Origin: Fusobacterium sp. FSA-380-WT-3A | GTDB lineage: Bacteria; Fusobacteriota; Fusobacteriia; Fusobacteriales; Fusobacteriaceae | DNA length: 58,992 nucleotides | Assembly (NCBI RefSeq): GCF_012843705.1 | Contig: NZ_JABAFQ010000012.1 | Coordinates: 1 to 58,992 of the forward strand | Reading direction: 5' to 3' | In this document: positions 49,540 through 57,814 of the stretch, one piece after another | How positions within the stretch are numbered: position 1 is the stretch's first letter | Layout of the letters: each line of letters starts with the position of its first letter | The notes under the pieces: model-generated | Told to the model about the DNA's origin: nothing | Database searches by the model: none | Seen by the model: the letters and a program-made list of their open reading frames with translations, nothing else | Translations under genes and position numbers: made by a program

Positions 49540-50013
49540 ATGGTTAGTTTTTATATATTAGCTTTTCTAGGATTAATTTTCTCTTTTATTAAAAGTAAAG
49601 AAAAAACTAAAAAAGCTTTAAAAAAATCTTGGAAATCTTTTGAAAATATTATGCCTCAATTCCTATCAATAATCTTATTGATAGGAATGATGTTGGCTAT
49701 ATTAACTCCTGAGGAAATCTCTAAAATTTTAGGAGATAAATCTGGAATTATGGGAATTATCATAGGAGCTATTATAGGTTCTATTACTCTAATCCCTGGA
49801 TTTGTTGCCTTTCCTTTGGCCAGTGCTCTTTTACACAATGGAGCTGGTATTACACAGATAGCTGCTTTTGTTTCTACTTTAATGATGGTAGGTATTGTAA
49901 CAATCCCAGTAGAGATAACTTATTTTGGAAAAAAAGTTACTATTATTCGTAACTTATCTGCCTTTATTTTCTCTCTCATTGTTGCCTTTATAATAGGAGG
50001 TGTTTTACAATGA
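49540..50013 (+). CDS. Permease, N-terminal half (DUF318/ArsP_1-like)
   Basis: This 157-residue membrane protein has about five helices and resembles one half of the DUF318/ArsP_1 permeases (IPGFVAFPLASALLHNGAGITQIAAFVSTLMMVG is the conserved GF-x-P...LL..G motif). The full family protein is about 300 residues; here the second half is a separate gene whose start overlaps this stop (ATGA). It lies 20 bases behind the sulfur fusion gene with GGGGG before ATG. Confidence 0.85.
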   Translation: MVSFYILAFLGLIFSFIKSKEKTKKALKKSWKSFENIMPQFLSIILLIGMMLAILTPEEISKILGDKSGIMGIIIGAIIGSITLIPGFVAFPLASALLHNGAGITQIAAFVSTLMMVGIVTIPVEITYFGKKVTIIRNLSAFIFSLIVAFIIGGVLQ

Positions 50014-50546
50014 AAGGAATAATTAAAAGATATAGAGTTTTTATCATACTTTTTATTATAAACCTTAGTTTTCTTTTTATAAAACCTGAAATGGGAAAAA
50101 TATCTTTTGAAATAACATATAAAAATTTAATTGAAATGTTAGGTATAATACCACCAATTTTTATTTTATTAGGACCTTTAGATGTTTGGGTGAAAAAAGA
50201 AACTATGATGAAATTTATGGGAAAAGGTTCTGGTATCAAAGGAGTACTTTTATCTTTCTTAATGGGTTCTACTGCTGCTGGTCCTCTTTATGCAGCCTTT
50301 CCTATAGCTGGAGTTCTATTAAAAAAAGGAACTAGTATATTTAATGTTTTAATTTTTATTGGAGCTTGGTCTACAATGAAAATACCTCTTTTAATATTTG
50401 AATCTACATCACTTGGGTATAACTTTTCTTTACTAAGATTAGCTCTTAATATAATAGGAATTCCTCTAATAGCTTTTATAATAAATATTTCTCTGAATGA
50501 AAATGACAAAAGAAATATTTATGAATTAGCTGAAGAAAGAGAGTAA
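50010..50546 (+). CDS. Permease, C-terminal half (DUF318/ArsP_1-like)
   Basis: This 178-residue membrane protein carries the second repeat, with GSTAAGPLYAAFPIAGVLLKKGTSIFNVLIFIGAWSTMKIP matching the first half in pattern. The four-base ATGA overlap couples its translation to the previous gene, so the two probably form one transporter. In this operon a sulfur compound or thiol is a reasonable substrate guess. Confidence 0.85.
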   Translation: MKGIIKRYRVFIILFIINLSFLFIKPEMGKISFEITYKNLIEMLGIIPPIFILLGPLDVWVKKETMMKFMGKGSGIKGVLLSFLMGSTAAGPLYAAFPIAGVLLKKGTSIFNVLIFIGAWSTMKIPLLIFESTSLGYNFSLLRLALNIIGIPLIAFIINISLNENDKRNIYELAEERE

Positions 50547-50547
50547 A

Positions 50548-50584
50548 AAAATAGCTGTTACAAATTTTTTGTAACAGCTATTTT
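50548..50584 (+). terminator. Terminator of the sulfur-transfer operon
   Basis: AAAATAGCTGTTACA / TGTAACAGCTATTTT form a 15-bp stem that closes the plus-strand operon and, being symmetrical, can also serve the convergent minus-strand gene. Confidence 0.88.
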
Positions 50585-50591
50585 AATTTTT

Positions 50592-51314
50592 TTATATCAT
50601 TGCAATAAAAAATTTAAAAATTTCTAACATTTTACAGTCATCTAACATTTTTTCAGGATGCCATTGAACACACATTATTTTTTCTTCTTTATTTTCAAAT
50701 CCTTCTACTATTCCATCTGATGATTGAGCTGTTAAAATAAATTTAGAAGATAATTTTTTCACAGCTTGATGATGATAAGAATTAACAGCTATTTTTTTAG
50801 AGTTAAATATTTCAAATAAATAAGAATTTTCTTCTATAGAAACATAATGACAAGGATAATTTTTATTATCTTTTTGTAAATGTTCGATATTATTTTCTTT
50901 ACACTCTCTATATCCTAAATCTTGATAAAGAGTCCCTCCCTCTAAAACATTTATAAGTTGCATTCCTCTACATATTCCTAAAATTGGAAGTTTCATCTCT
51001 TTTGCTATTGAATATAGTTCTTTTTCATAAAAATCTCTTTCAGGTTTAATATTTCCTAAATTTTTTGTTCTCTCTTCATTATAAAGAAAAGGGTCTATAT
51101 CCGCTCCTCCTGTTAAAAGTAAAGCATCACATAAACTAAGAGTTTCTTTTAATAATTCTTTATCATTTGAAAGAGGAATAACTAAAGGTATTCCTCCTGA
51201 TAGTTCAATAGCTTTTGTATAATCTTCATTTATAAATAATCTTCTAAAACTTTCTGAAACTTTATTTTCTACAAAAAAGAAATCTGAAGAGATTCCTATT
51301 ACTTTTTTTCTCAT
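50592..51314 (-). CDS. Gamma-glutamyl hydrolase-like class I amidotransferase (PuuD type)
   Basis: This 240-residue protein belongs to the peptidase C26 group. The nucleophile cysteine is in LGICRGMQLINV, the catalytic His-x-Glu in QWHPEKM. LLTGGADIDPFLY is the family's oxyanion-side signature. E. coli PuuD cleaves gamma-glutamyl-GABA; other members cleave different gamma-glutamyl amides. No putrescine genes are here; the cysteine-metabolism neighbours suggest gamma-glutamyl-thiol compounds as an alternative. Confidence 0.88.
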   Translation of the reverse strand: MRKKVIGISSDFFFVENKVSESFRRLFINEDYTKAIELSGGIPLVIPLSNDKELLKETLSLCDALLLTGGADIDPFLYNEERTKNLGNIKPERDFYEKELYSIAKEMKLPILGICRGMQLINVLEGGTLYQDLGYRECKENNIEHLQKDNKNYPCHYVSIEENSYLFEIFNSKKIAVNSYHHQAVKKLSSKFILTAQSSDGIVEGFENKEEKIMCVQWHPEKMLDDCKMLEIFKFFIAMI

Positions 51315-51413
51315 AGTAAATTTTACTCCTTTATATTTTTTATTAAATTTTTTAAGTTATTATATAATATTTTTCTTCATTAGGAGTTTACTACATTGAT
51401 ATTTTTATATAAA

Positions 51414-51449
51414 TTAGGAGTTGTTATAAATATTATAACAACTCCTATT
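51414..51449 (-). terminator. Terminator after the symporter gene
   Basis: AGGAGTTGTTATA / TATAACAACTCCT form a 13-bp stem with a five-base loop, 17 bases past the symporter stop. Confidence 0.85.
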
Positions 51450-51465
51450 AATTATTTTTATAATT

Positions 51466-52701
51466 TTATCCTAAATTTTTCTTAAGCCAGTCTTTTCCTT
51501 CAACAACTCTTGTAATAATCATGGCTGCTACTGTATCTCCACTAGCATTTATCATTGTTGCTGGTGGGTCAACTAAATATCCTATTGTAGCTATAATTGG
51601 GAAAGCTTCAGGTGGGAATCCATACATAGTAACAATTAACATTTCTCCGATTAATCCTCCACCAGGTACTCCTGACATAACAACTCCACCTACTACTGAT
51701 AAAGCTAAAGCACTTAAATATGTTCCCATTCCTTCAAATGGTATTTGATATACACCAAATAAGAAAGATATTTTTAAAATAGAACTTATAACTGTTCCAT
51801 CCATATGAGCTGTAGCTCCTATTGGAAGTACTATTTCTCTTATATCTTTTGGCACACCTATTTTTTGACTAGCCTCTAAATTTACAGGAAGGGTAGCTAT
51901 ACTACTTTGAGTGGCCACAGCTGTAATTGCTGGTGAAACTAAATTTTTCAAAGCCTTTATTCCATCTTTTCCTCCAGCTATATATCCATATAATGGAAAA
52001 GCTGTAAACATATAAACTATACATAAAGGATAATATATCAACATAGCTCTAGCATAAGAACCTATTAATTCTTTTCCATACTCTCCTACTAAAGCAGCAA
52101 AATAAGCTCCTAATCCTATTGGAGCATAGTACATTAAAAGTCCTATCATTTTTAAAAATACTTCAGCTAAAGCATCTAATCCTCTAGCTATTATTTTTCC
52201 TTTTTCTCCAATCATATTTACACAAAGTCCAAATACTATTGAGAAAATTATTAGTGGTAACATATTTGACCTAGAAATTAATTCTGGAAAATCTGTTACT
52301 GTTAAAGCTTTTACAATTTGGTCTCCTGTTTGGAATGGTTTTAAAGCTTCTGGAGTTGTAAGAGTCAATTCAACCCCTTGAGCTGGTGGAAATATTTTTA
52401 CAACTATAAAAATATAAACAAAAGCTACTATTCCTGTTCCAACAAACGTTAGAAGTAATGTTTTTAATATTTTTCCCAATCTCTTCATATCACTCATAGC
52501 AGCAATAGAACTACTGATTGTAACAAAAACTAAAGGAACAACAATAGTAAACATACCATTAATAAATAAATCTCCCAATGGTTTTAATTTTTTAGCACCA
52601 TCACCAAAATGAGCTCCTATATAACTACCTATTAGTATAGCACCTATTAAAATTATTGAAAATTTATAGGCTTCCCATAAACTTTGTTTTCTTTCTTCCA
52701 T
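51466..52701 (-). CDS. Dicarboxylate/amino acid:cation symporter (DAACS family)
   Basis: This 411-residue protein is a glutamate-transporter-fold symporter. Family marks are the hairpin-1 serine-rich segment AITAVATQSSIATLP, GATAHMDGTVIS in helix 7 (Na+ site), the GVPGGGLIGEMLI hairpin 2 and DPPATMINASGDTVAAMIITR in helix 8. It imports dicarboxylates, glutamate, serine/threonine or cystine with Na+ or H+. The clusters behind it point to a sulfur amino acid or serine. It lies 25 bases after the glutaredoxin-like gene. Confidence 0.92.
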   Translation of the reverse strand: MEERKQSLWEAYKFSIILIGAILIGSYIGAHFGDGAKKLKPLGDLFINGMFTIVVPLVFVTISSSIAAMSDMKRLGKILKTLLLTFVGTGIVAFVYIFIVVKIFPPAQGVELTLTTPEALKPFQTGDQIVKALTVTDFPELISRSNMLPLIIFSIVFGLCVNMIGEKGKIIARGLDALAEVFLKMIGLLMYYAPIGLGAYFAALVGEYGKELIGSYARAMLIYYPLCIVYMFTAFPLYGYIAGGKDGIKALKNLVSPAITAVATQSSIATLPVNLEASQKIGVPKDIREIVLPIGATAHMDGTVISSILKISFLFGVYQIPFEGMGTYLSALALSVVGGVVMSGVPGGGLIGEMLIVTMYGFPPEAFPIIATIGYLVDPPATMINASGDTVAAMIITRVVEGKDWLKKNLG

Positions 52702-52726
52702 AAACTTCCCTCCTTTTATGTAATTT

Positions 52727-52975
52727 TTAATAGATTTTATCTACATCAAAAGTTTTTGTTCCATCTTCTAAAATTAACAATGGTATTCCTATCTTCCCAC
52801 TTTTTCTTATTTCTTCATACATATCTTCTGTTTCTCTATAGGATAAATATTTTTTTAATGATGTTAAATCTTCTGATATATTTAGGAATTCTATCTCTAT
52901 TTTTTTATCTTTTAATATCTCTAAAGCATCTACTGTATCTTTACATAAATGACTTCCTATAACTGTTACTTTCAT
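52727..52975 (-). CDS. Glutaredoxin-like protein with a single active-site cysteine
   Basis: This 82-residue thioredoxin-fold protein reads VTVIGSHLCKDTVDALEIL at its start, where the CxxC pair of glutaredoxins is replaced by CKDT, leaving one cysteine. GIPLLILEDGTK supplies the cis-Pro strand. Monothiol forms can act in glutathionylation, cluster transfer or thiol-linked signalling. A TATAAT (53014-53019) precedes it, and it is probably cotranscribed with the symporter gene downstream. Confidence 0.8.
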   Translation of the reverse strand: MKVTVIGSHLCKDTVDALEILKDKKIEIEFLNISEDLTSLKKYLSYRETEDMYEEIRKSGKIGIPLLILEDGTKTFDVDKIY

Positions 52976-53093
52976 ATTTCTCCTTTCATAATTTAATTTT
53001 AAAATTTTTACATATTATATCATAAAAAAATAAAAACAGTTACAAATTAGTAATTTTTTTATAAAAATAAAGAGGAAGTTGTATTTTTAAAAT

Positions 53094-54362
53094 TTATTTT
53101 TCTTGGAATATATCCACTATAACTTTTTCAGTTTCTTCCATTCCTGGAGAAGCTATTTTTCCCATATTTCTCATTGTTTCTTCTGGAGTATTTCCATTTA
53201 TTCCATGAATATTTGAAATAAATACATTATTCATAGCTAGTTCTACTGAACGAAAAGCTGAATCTGTGGCTACTATTCCTTTCATTGTACAACCTTGATT
53301 TCCTCCATCACAAATCATTCCTGTTATACCAGAAGCCATATTGTTAATAATATTTGTTATCTCTTTTTCACCAGCTCCTCTTAAATATCCAATTCCACAA
53401 GCTACCCCTGTTCCTCCAGCTATTCCACAACCACAAAAAGCTGATAATCTTCCAGAATACTCTTTTATATAAGTACAAATTAAGTAACTCAACATTGTAG
53501 CTCTAGCTAATTTTTCTTCACTTAAATTATTTATCTTATATTCTGCATATAGAGGTAAAGTTGTAATTATTCCATGAGCTCCAGAACCTGTAATACTCAT
53601 GGCTGGTTTATTTAAACCTAAAACTCTAGCTTCTATAGCTCCATTACATATAAGTTGAGCTGTTTTTAAGATATCATTTGAAAATATTTTATTTCCATTT
53701 AATCTATAAAATTCTTTTACAAAAGTTGTTCTTGGATTTGATAATCCCTCTTGAAATAAATCTAAATTCATTTTATGAGCCTCTAAAACAAATTTTATTT
53801 CATTGTAATCAACATTATTCACATAATCTAATATATCTTTTAAAGAATATTTATGAATTATAATATCCTTTTTTTTCTCTTGAAATTTTTCTATTTTTTT
53901 GCTAAAAATTTCTTTATCATTTAAAATAATTGAAGTGATATTTGTATGAGTATCCTTTATTATCAATTTACAACTTTCATTTTTTGTTTTTAATTTCACT
54001 TCAATAAAAATATCTGAGCTTATTTTATTTAATTTTACCTCTATTTTTCCCTCATCAATAAGTTTTTGAGCTTTTTTATTATCCTCTTCTGTTACATCTT
54101 CTAAAGACTCTAACTCTTTTTCAGGATTTCCTCCAACTAAACCTAAAGCAGCTGAAAATTTATTTCCAAACTCACTAGAATTTGGAATACCACAGGTAAA
54201 AGCATTTTTATATATTCCAGAATTTAATAAAACTTCTACCTTTTCAACCTCCTCCTTTAGATAACTTTTAGCCTTTGATACTCCAAAAGCTATAGCTCCA
54301 GGCTCTGTTACTCCAAGGGCTGGTTTCATATCATTTTTTATCAATGTTGTTAACTCTTTCAT
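53094..54362 (-). CDS. cyuA: L-cysteine desulfidase (UPF0597/YhaM-like)
   Basis: This 422-residue protein belongs to the UPF0597 family related to serine dehydratase subunits and archaeal cysteine desulfidase; it is expected to turn cysteine into pyruvate, ammonia and sulfide with a [4Fe-4S] cluster. Cysteines in FCGCGIAGGTGVACG and CDGGNQGCTMKG are the likely cluster ligands, and VTEPGAIAFGVSKAK and SITGSGAHGI are conserved family stretches. ATG at 54362 follows GGGAGG; a start four codons upstream lies inside that SD. E. coli CyuA (YhaM) is a homologue. Confidence 0.85.
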   Translation of the reverse strand: MKELTTLIKNDMKPALGVTEPGAIAFGVSKAKSYLKEEVEKVEVLLNSGIYKNAFTCGIPNSSEFGNKFSAALGLVGGNPEKELESLEDVTEEDNKKAQKLIDEGKIEVKLNKISSDIFIEVKLKTKNESCKLIIKDTHTNITSIILNDKEIFSKKIEKFQEKKKDIIIHKYSLKDILDYVNNVDYNEIKFVLEAHKMNLDLFQEGLSNPRTTFVKEFYRLNGNKIFSNDILKTAQLICNGAIEARVLGLNKPAMSITGSGAHGIITTLPLYAEYKINNLSEEKLARATMLSYLICTYIKEYSGRLSAFCGCGIAGGTGVACGIGYLRGAGEKEITNIINNMASGITGMICDGGNQGCTMKGIVATDSAFRSVELAMNNVFISNIHGINGNTPEETMRNMGKIASPGMEETEKVIVDIFQEK

Positions 54363-54398
54363 ATATCCTCCCAAAAAGAATCTCTATAAATCTTAGAA

Positions 54399-54429
54399 AT
54401 GTTACTTTTTATTTTATAAAAAGTAACAT
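54399..54429. terminator. Hairpin between patB and the cysteine desulfidase gene
   Basis: ATGTTACTTTTTA / TAAAAAGTAACAT form a 13-bp stem after the patB stop. The T-run is strong on the plus side (CTCTTTTTTT) and weak on the minus side, so its efficiency for patB is uncertain. Confidence 0.6.
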
Positions 54430-54440
54430 CTCTTTTTTTA

Positions 54441-55619
54441 TTATAAATTTTTAATAGCTTTTTCTATTTTTTCCATAGCTTCCTCTACCATATATCTAGG
54501 ACAAGCTACATTTAATCTTCCAAATCCCTTTCCATTTTCTCCAAAACTTCCACCATCATTCATAGCAACTCTAGCTTCATTGATTAAAAAATCTTGGATT
54601 TTATCTTGAGGAATTCCAACATTATTAAAATCTAGCCACATTAAATATGTTCCCTCTGGTTTATAGACTTTTACATTTGGTAATCTTTTTTCTATAAAGT
54701 CCATTACATAATCAAAATTCCCATTTATATGCTCTATTAACTCACTTAACCAATCTTCACATTTTTCATAAGCTGCTTGGAAAGCCACCAAACTAAATGG
54801 ATTATTTCTCTTAACATCCATTTGACCTAAGATAGTATCAAAAGCTTTTCTTTCTTCTTCTCTTGGGAAAGTGGCGAAAGAAGCTTGAAGTCCAGCTAGA
54901 TTAAATGTTTTTGTAGGTGAAAATAATGTTATAGTAATATCCTCTATCTCTTTACTAACTGAACCTAATGGAGTATGTTTATGTCCTGGCATAATTAAAT
55001 CTCTCCAAATTTCATCAGCTACAATTCTCACATTATATTTTACACATAAATCTCCCATTTTTTTCAATTCATCTTTTGTCCAAACTCTACCTACTGGATT
55101 ATGTGGACTACATAAGATAAATAAAGAGATTTCTCCAGAAGATAATTTTTCTTCTAAATCTTTAAAGTCAACTGTATAATATCCTTTTTCATCTTTTATA
55201 AGTTTATTTTCTACTAATGTTCTTCCATTATCTTTTACAGAAGAAGCAAATGGTGGATATACTGGTGTTTGAATTAAAATTTTGTCATTTGGTTTAGTAA
55301 GCATTTTTACTAATATAGACATACTTGGTACAACCCCTGGACTATGAATTAAAGAGTTTGGTGATATAGTATAACCAAATCTTTTTTCAATCCATTTAGC
55401 TGCTGATTCATAATAAGAAGTTGGTCTATACACATACCCAAATATCTCTTGTTCAACTTTTTCTTTCATAGCTTCAACTATTTCTGGTGCTGCTTTTATA
55501 TCCATATCAGCTACCCACATAGGAGTTAAATCTTTTCTCCCAAATTTCATCTCCATTTCTTCCCATTTAGCTGAATGATTTTTACTTCTATCAATTTTTT
55601 CATTAAAATTATATTTCAT
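54441..55619 (-). CDS. patB: Cystathionine beta-lyase PatB/MalY-like (C-S lyase)
   Basis: This 392-residue fold-type I PLP enzyme cleaves the C-S bond of cystathionine or cysteine. The PLP lysine is in SPTKTFNLAGLQ, with PVYPPFASSV, LCSPHNPVGRVW (Asn-Pro) and VADEIWRDLI upstream. The opening DLTPMWVADMDIKAAPEIVEAM is typical of PatB/MalY proteins. It releases H2S, ammonia and pyruvate, a role known from oral anaerobes. It is divergent from the DUF134 gene and precedes the cysteine desulfidase. Confidence 0.92.
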   Translation of the reverse strand: MKYNFNEKIDRSKNHSAKWEEMEMKFGRKDLTPMWVADMDIKAAPEIVEAMKEKVEQEIFGYVYRPTSYYESAAKWIEKRFGYTISPNSLIHSPGVVPSMSILVKMLTKPNDKILIQTPVYPPFASSVKDNGRTLVENKLIKDEKGYYTVDFKDLEEKLSSGEISLFILCSPHNPVGRVWTKDELKKMGDLCVKYNVRIVADEIWRDLIMPGHKHTPLGSVSKEIEDITITLFSPTKTFNLAGLQASFATFPREEERKAFDTILGQMDVKRNNPFSLVAFQAAYEKCEDWLSELIEHINGNFDYVMDFIEKRLPNVKVYKPEGTYLMWLDFNNVGIPQDKIQDFLINEARVAMNDGGSFGENGKGFGRLNVACPRYMVEEAMEKIEKAIKNL

Positions 55620-55733
55620 TGATAACCCTCCTATTTTTATTTCTTTGTTTATTAGAGTAAGTTTTTAATAATTTAGTTTTTATTCAAAATCATAATTATA
55701 CATTTTTTTTAATTTTTTTATTTATTAAATCTG

Positions 55734-55762
55734 TTGACAAATAAAAGAATAATTTATATAAT
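55734..55762 (+). promoter_or_regulatory. Promoter of the DUF134-NifX/ATPase operon
   Basis: Perfect TTGACA (55734-55739) and TATAAT (55757-55762) with a 17-base spacer. The last base of the -10 box is the first base of the operator. Confidence 0.9.
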
Positions 55763-55787
55763 TATATTGTGCATATGCACAATATAA
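55762..55787. promoter_or_regulatory. 26-bp perfect palindromic operator
   Basis: Every base from 55762 to 55787 pairs with its mirror position; the core is ATTGTGCATATGCACAAT. It starts at the -10 box and covers the start point, 17 bases before the ATG of the DUF134 gene, so occupation should shut the promoter. Confidence 0.9.
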
Positions 55788-55804
55788 ATTTTTAGGAGAT
55801 TTGT

Positions 55805-56485
55805 ATGCCTAGATGTAAAAAAGTTAGATGTTGTAGAGCTTTAGCCAATGAAATAATATTTAAACCAACAGGAATACCTCTATCTCAAATGGAAATTATC
55901 CAAATTGAAATAGATGAGATTGAAGCTGTAAGACTTTGTGACTATGAGGGAAAGAGTCAGATTGAAACTGCTGAAATAATGAAAATTTCCAGAGGGACTA
56001 TACAAAGACTTTTAAATTCTGGAAGAAAAAAAATATTAGAAGGTTTATTACACCAAAAAGCCATTAAACTAAAAAATACACACCTAGAATATACAGAGGA
56101 AAATATAGGAGATGATATGATGAATAATGAAATTTTAAGAGTTGGATTTCCAACAAATGATGAGGTTACTGTAGAGGAACATTTTGGACACTGTGAAAAA
56201 TTTGCAGTATTTTCTATTAAAGATGGAGAAATAGTTAACAAAGAAATTTTAGTAGCTCCTGAACATGCTCCTGGAGTATTCCCAAGATTTATAGCTGATA
56301 ATAATATCAATGTTGTTATCACAGGAGGAATGGGACAAAGAGCTATTGATTTAATAAAAGGAAATGGTGGAGAAGTTATATTAGGAGCTCAAGGAAATAT
56401 AGAAGATATATTAAAAATCTACCTTGAAGGAGAGTTATACTCTAAAGGTTCTGCTTGTGCTCATCATCACCACGACCACGAATAA
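55805..56485 (+). CDS. DUF134 helix-turn-helix/NifX-domain regulator
   Basis: This 226-residue protein fuses two parts. Residues 1-95 are the UPF0251/DUF134 domain, with an N-terminal cysteine-rich stretch (MPRCKKVRCC) and the helix-turn-helix KSQIETAEIMKISRGTIQRLL. Residues 110-215 are a NifX/NifB-C-type domain (FGHCEKFAVF; VVITGGMGQRAIDL) that binds iron-sulfur or FeMo-type cofactors in relatives. The tail is HHHHDHE, a likely metal-binding end. The perfect operator in front of the gene is its probable binding site. Confidence 0.9.
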   Translation: MPRCKKVRCCRALANEIIFKPTGIPLSQMEIIQIEIDEIEAVRLCDYEGKSQIETAEIMKISRGTIQRLLNSGRKKILEGLLHQKAIKLKNTHLEYTEENIGDDMMNNEILRVGFPTNDEVTVEEHFGHCEKFAVFSIKDGEIVNKEILVAPEHAPGVFPRFIADNNINVVITGGMGQRAIDLIKGNGGEVILGAQGNIEDILKIYLEGELYSKGSACAHHHHDHE

Positions 56486-56502
56486 AATATAATTTAGTAT
56501 AG

Positions 56503-56572
56503 ACTGTTACAGATTTTTAATTTTGTTAATAAAAAATAAAATTTTTGGAAGTTAAAAATATTTTGTAACAGT
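56503..56572 (+). terminator. Large hairpin between the DUF134 gene and the NifX gene
   Basis: ACTGTTAC (56503-56510) pairs with GTAACAGT (56565-56572) around an AT-rich loop and is followed by TTTAATTTTT. It may be an attenuator that lowers expression of the following genes relative to the regulator. Confidence 0.5.
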
Positions 56573-56594
56573 TTTAATTTTTATGGAGGGAATT

Positions 56595-56963
56595 ATGAAA
56601 TTAGCAATAGCTTTAAAAGAAAATGATTTTAATTCATCAGTTGATGAAAGATTTGGAAGAGCATCTTATTTTTTAATAATAGATAATGAAACTAAAGATT
56701 ATGAAATAATTGAAAATGAAGCTAAAGATGAGGTTACAGGAGCTGGACTTAAGGCTGTAAAAACTCTTATGAAATATGGAGTTGAAATAATTATTGCTGG
56801 AGAAATTGGGCCAAAGGCTGCTACTCTTATCAATGAATTTGAAATACCAACTTACAAACTTGGAAGCTATGAAAAAGTTAATGAAGTTTTAGAAGCGTTT
56901 AATAAAAATCTTTTAGAAAAATATGACCTTAGTCCAAAACCAATGGGACTTAGAAAAGCTTAA
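56595..56963 (+). CDS. NifX/NifB-type iron-molybdenum cofactor-binding domain protein
   Basis: This 122-residue protein is a single NifX-like domain: SVDERFGRASYFLIIDNE at the start and IIIAGEIGPKAATLINEF in the middle match the family. Relatives hold metal-sulfur cofactor precursors. No nitrogenase genes are present, so the cofactor carried must be another cluster or metal. ATG at 56595 was chosen because ATGGAGGG before it is the SD. It is followed after 11 bases by the first ATPase. Confidence 0.9.
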   Translation: MKLAIALKENDFNSSVDERFGRASYFLIIDNETKDYEIIENEAKDEVTGAGLKAVKTLMKYGVEIIIAGEIGPKAATLINEFEIPTYKLGSYEKVNEVLEAFNKNLLEKYDLSPKPMGLRKA

Positions 56964-56974
56964 GAGGTGGTATC

Positions 56975-57814
56975 TTGAAATTAGCTGTTTTGAGTGGAAA
57001 AGGTGGAACAGGAAAAACTACTGTAAGTAGTAACCTTGCCTTTATTACAAAATCTCTTTTAATTGATACTGATATTGAAGAACCTAATTCACATATATTT
57101 TTAAAACCTAAAAATATAAAAAACTTTCCTGTAAATACTATGTACCCTGAAATAGATATGGAAAGATGTATTCTTTGTGGTAACTGTGGAGATTTTTGTA
57201 GATTTAATGCTATTATTCCTAGTAAGAAAAAAGTTTTAGTTTTTGAAGAAAGTTGCCACGACTGTGGAGGGTGTAAAATAATATGTAGAGCTGGTGCAAT
57301 AAATTATTGCAAAAGAGAAATTGGTGAAATATTTGTAGGAGAAACTTATTTCAATTCACCAATAAAATATGGAAAGTTAAATATTGGAGAGATGTCTGGA
57401 GTAAAGATAATAAAAGAACTATACAAAACTACACCTGAAAAAGATTTTATTATTGATTGTCCTCCAGGTACCTCTTGTACAACTGTGGCTTCTGTAGAAG
57501 AAAGTGATTTTGCAATAATTGTTACAGAGCCATCTCCTTTTGGTTTAAGTGATATGAAATTAGTTATTGAACTTTTACAAGATATGAAAATTCCATTTGG
57601 AATTGTAATAAATAAATCTATTGAGGGTAGTACAGAGTTAAAAAATTATTGCAATAAAAATTCTTTTGAAATATTGGGAGAAATTCCTTTTGATAGAAAT
57701 ATTGCAAAAACTTATTCTAAAGGTGAAATAATTTGTGATGCCCTACCTCAATATAGAGAAATCTTTGAAAATATTTTAAAGAAAATTCCAGAGGTGATAA
57801 ATAATGAAATTTAA
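56975..57814 (+). CDS. Ferredoxin-containing P-loop ATPase 1 (Mrp/MinD superfamily)
   Basis: This 279-residue protein carries the deviant Walker A GKGGTGKTTVSSN at residues 9-21, then an inserted bacterial ferredoxin region (about 60-115) with CILCGNCGDFCRFNA and CHDCGGCKIICRAGA, i.e. two [4Fe-4S] binding sites, and Walker B FIIDCPPGT. Proteins of this class are proposed to carry or insert clusters or to drive electron transfer with ATP. The start is TTG behind AAGAGGTGG. It overlaps ATPase 2 by 11 bases. Confidence 0.92.
   Translation: MKLAVLSGKGGTGKTTVSSNLAFITKSLLIDTDIEEPNSHIFLKPKNIKNFPVNTMYPEIDMERCILCGNCGDFCRFNAIIPSKKKVLVFEESCHDCGGCKIICRAGAINYCKREIGEIFVGETYFNSPIKYGKLNIGEMSGVKIIKELYKTTPEKDFIIDCPPGTSCTTVASVEESDFAIIVTEPSPFGLSDMKLVIELLQDMKIPFGIVINKSIEGSTELKNYCNKNSFEILGEIPFDRNIAKTYSKGEIICDALPQYREIFENILKKIPEVINNEI

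Noticed and set aside
50592-51314. Putrescine degradation (puu) operon
   Set aside because: Only the PuuD-like hydrolase is present; puuA, puuB and puuC partners are missing, so the specific gamma-glutamyl-GABA role is not supported.
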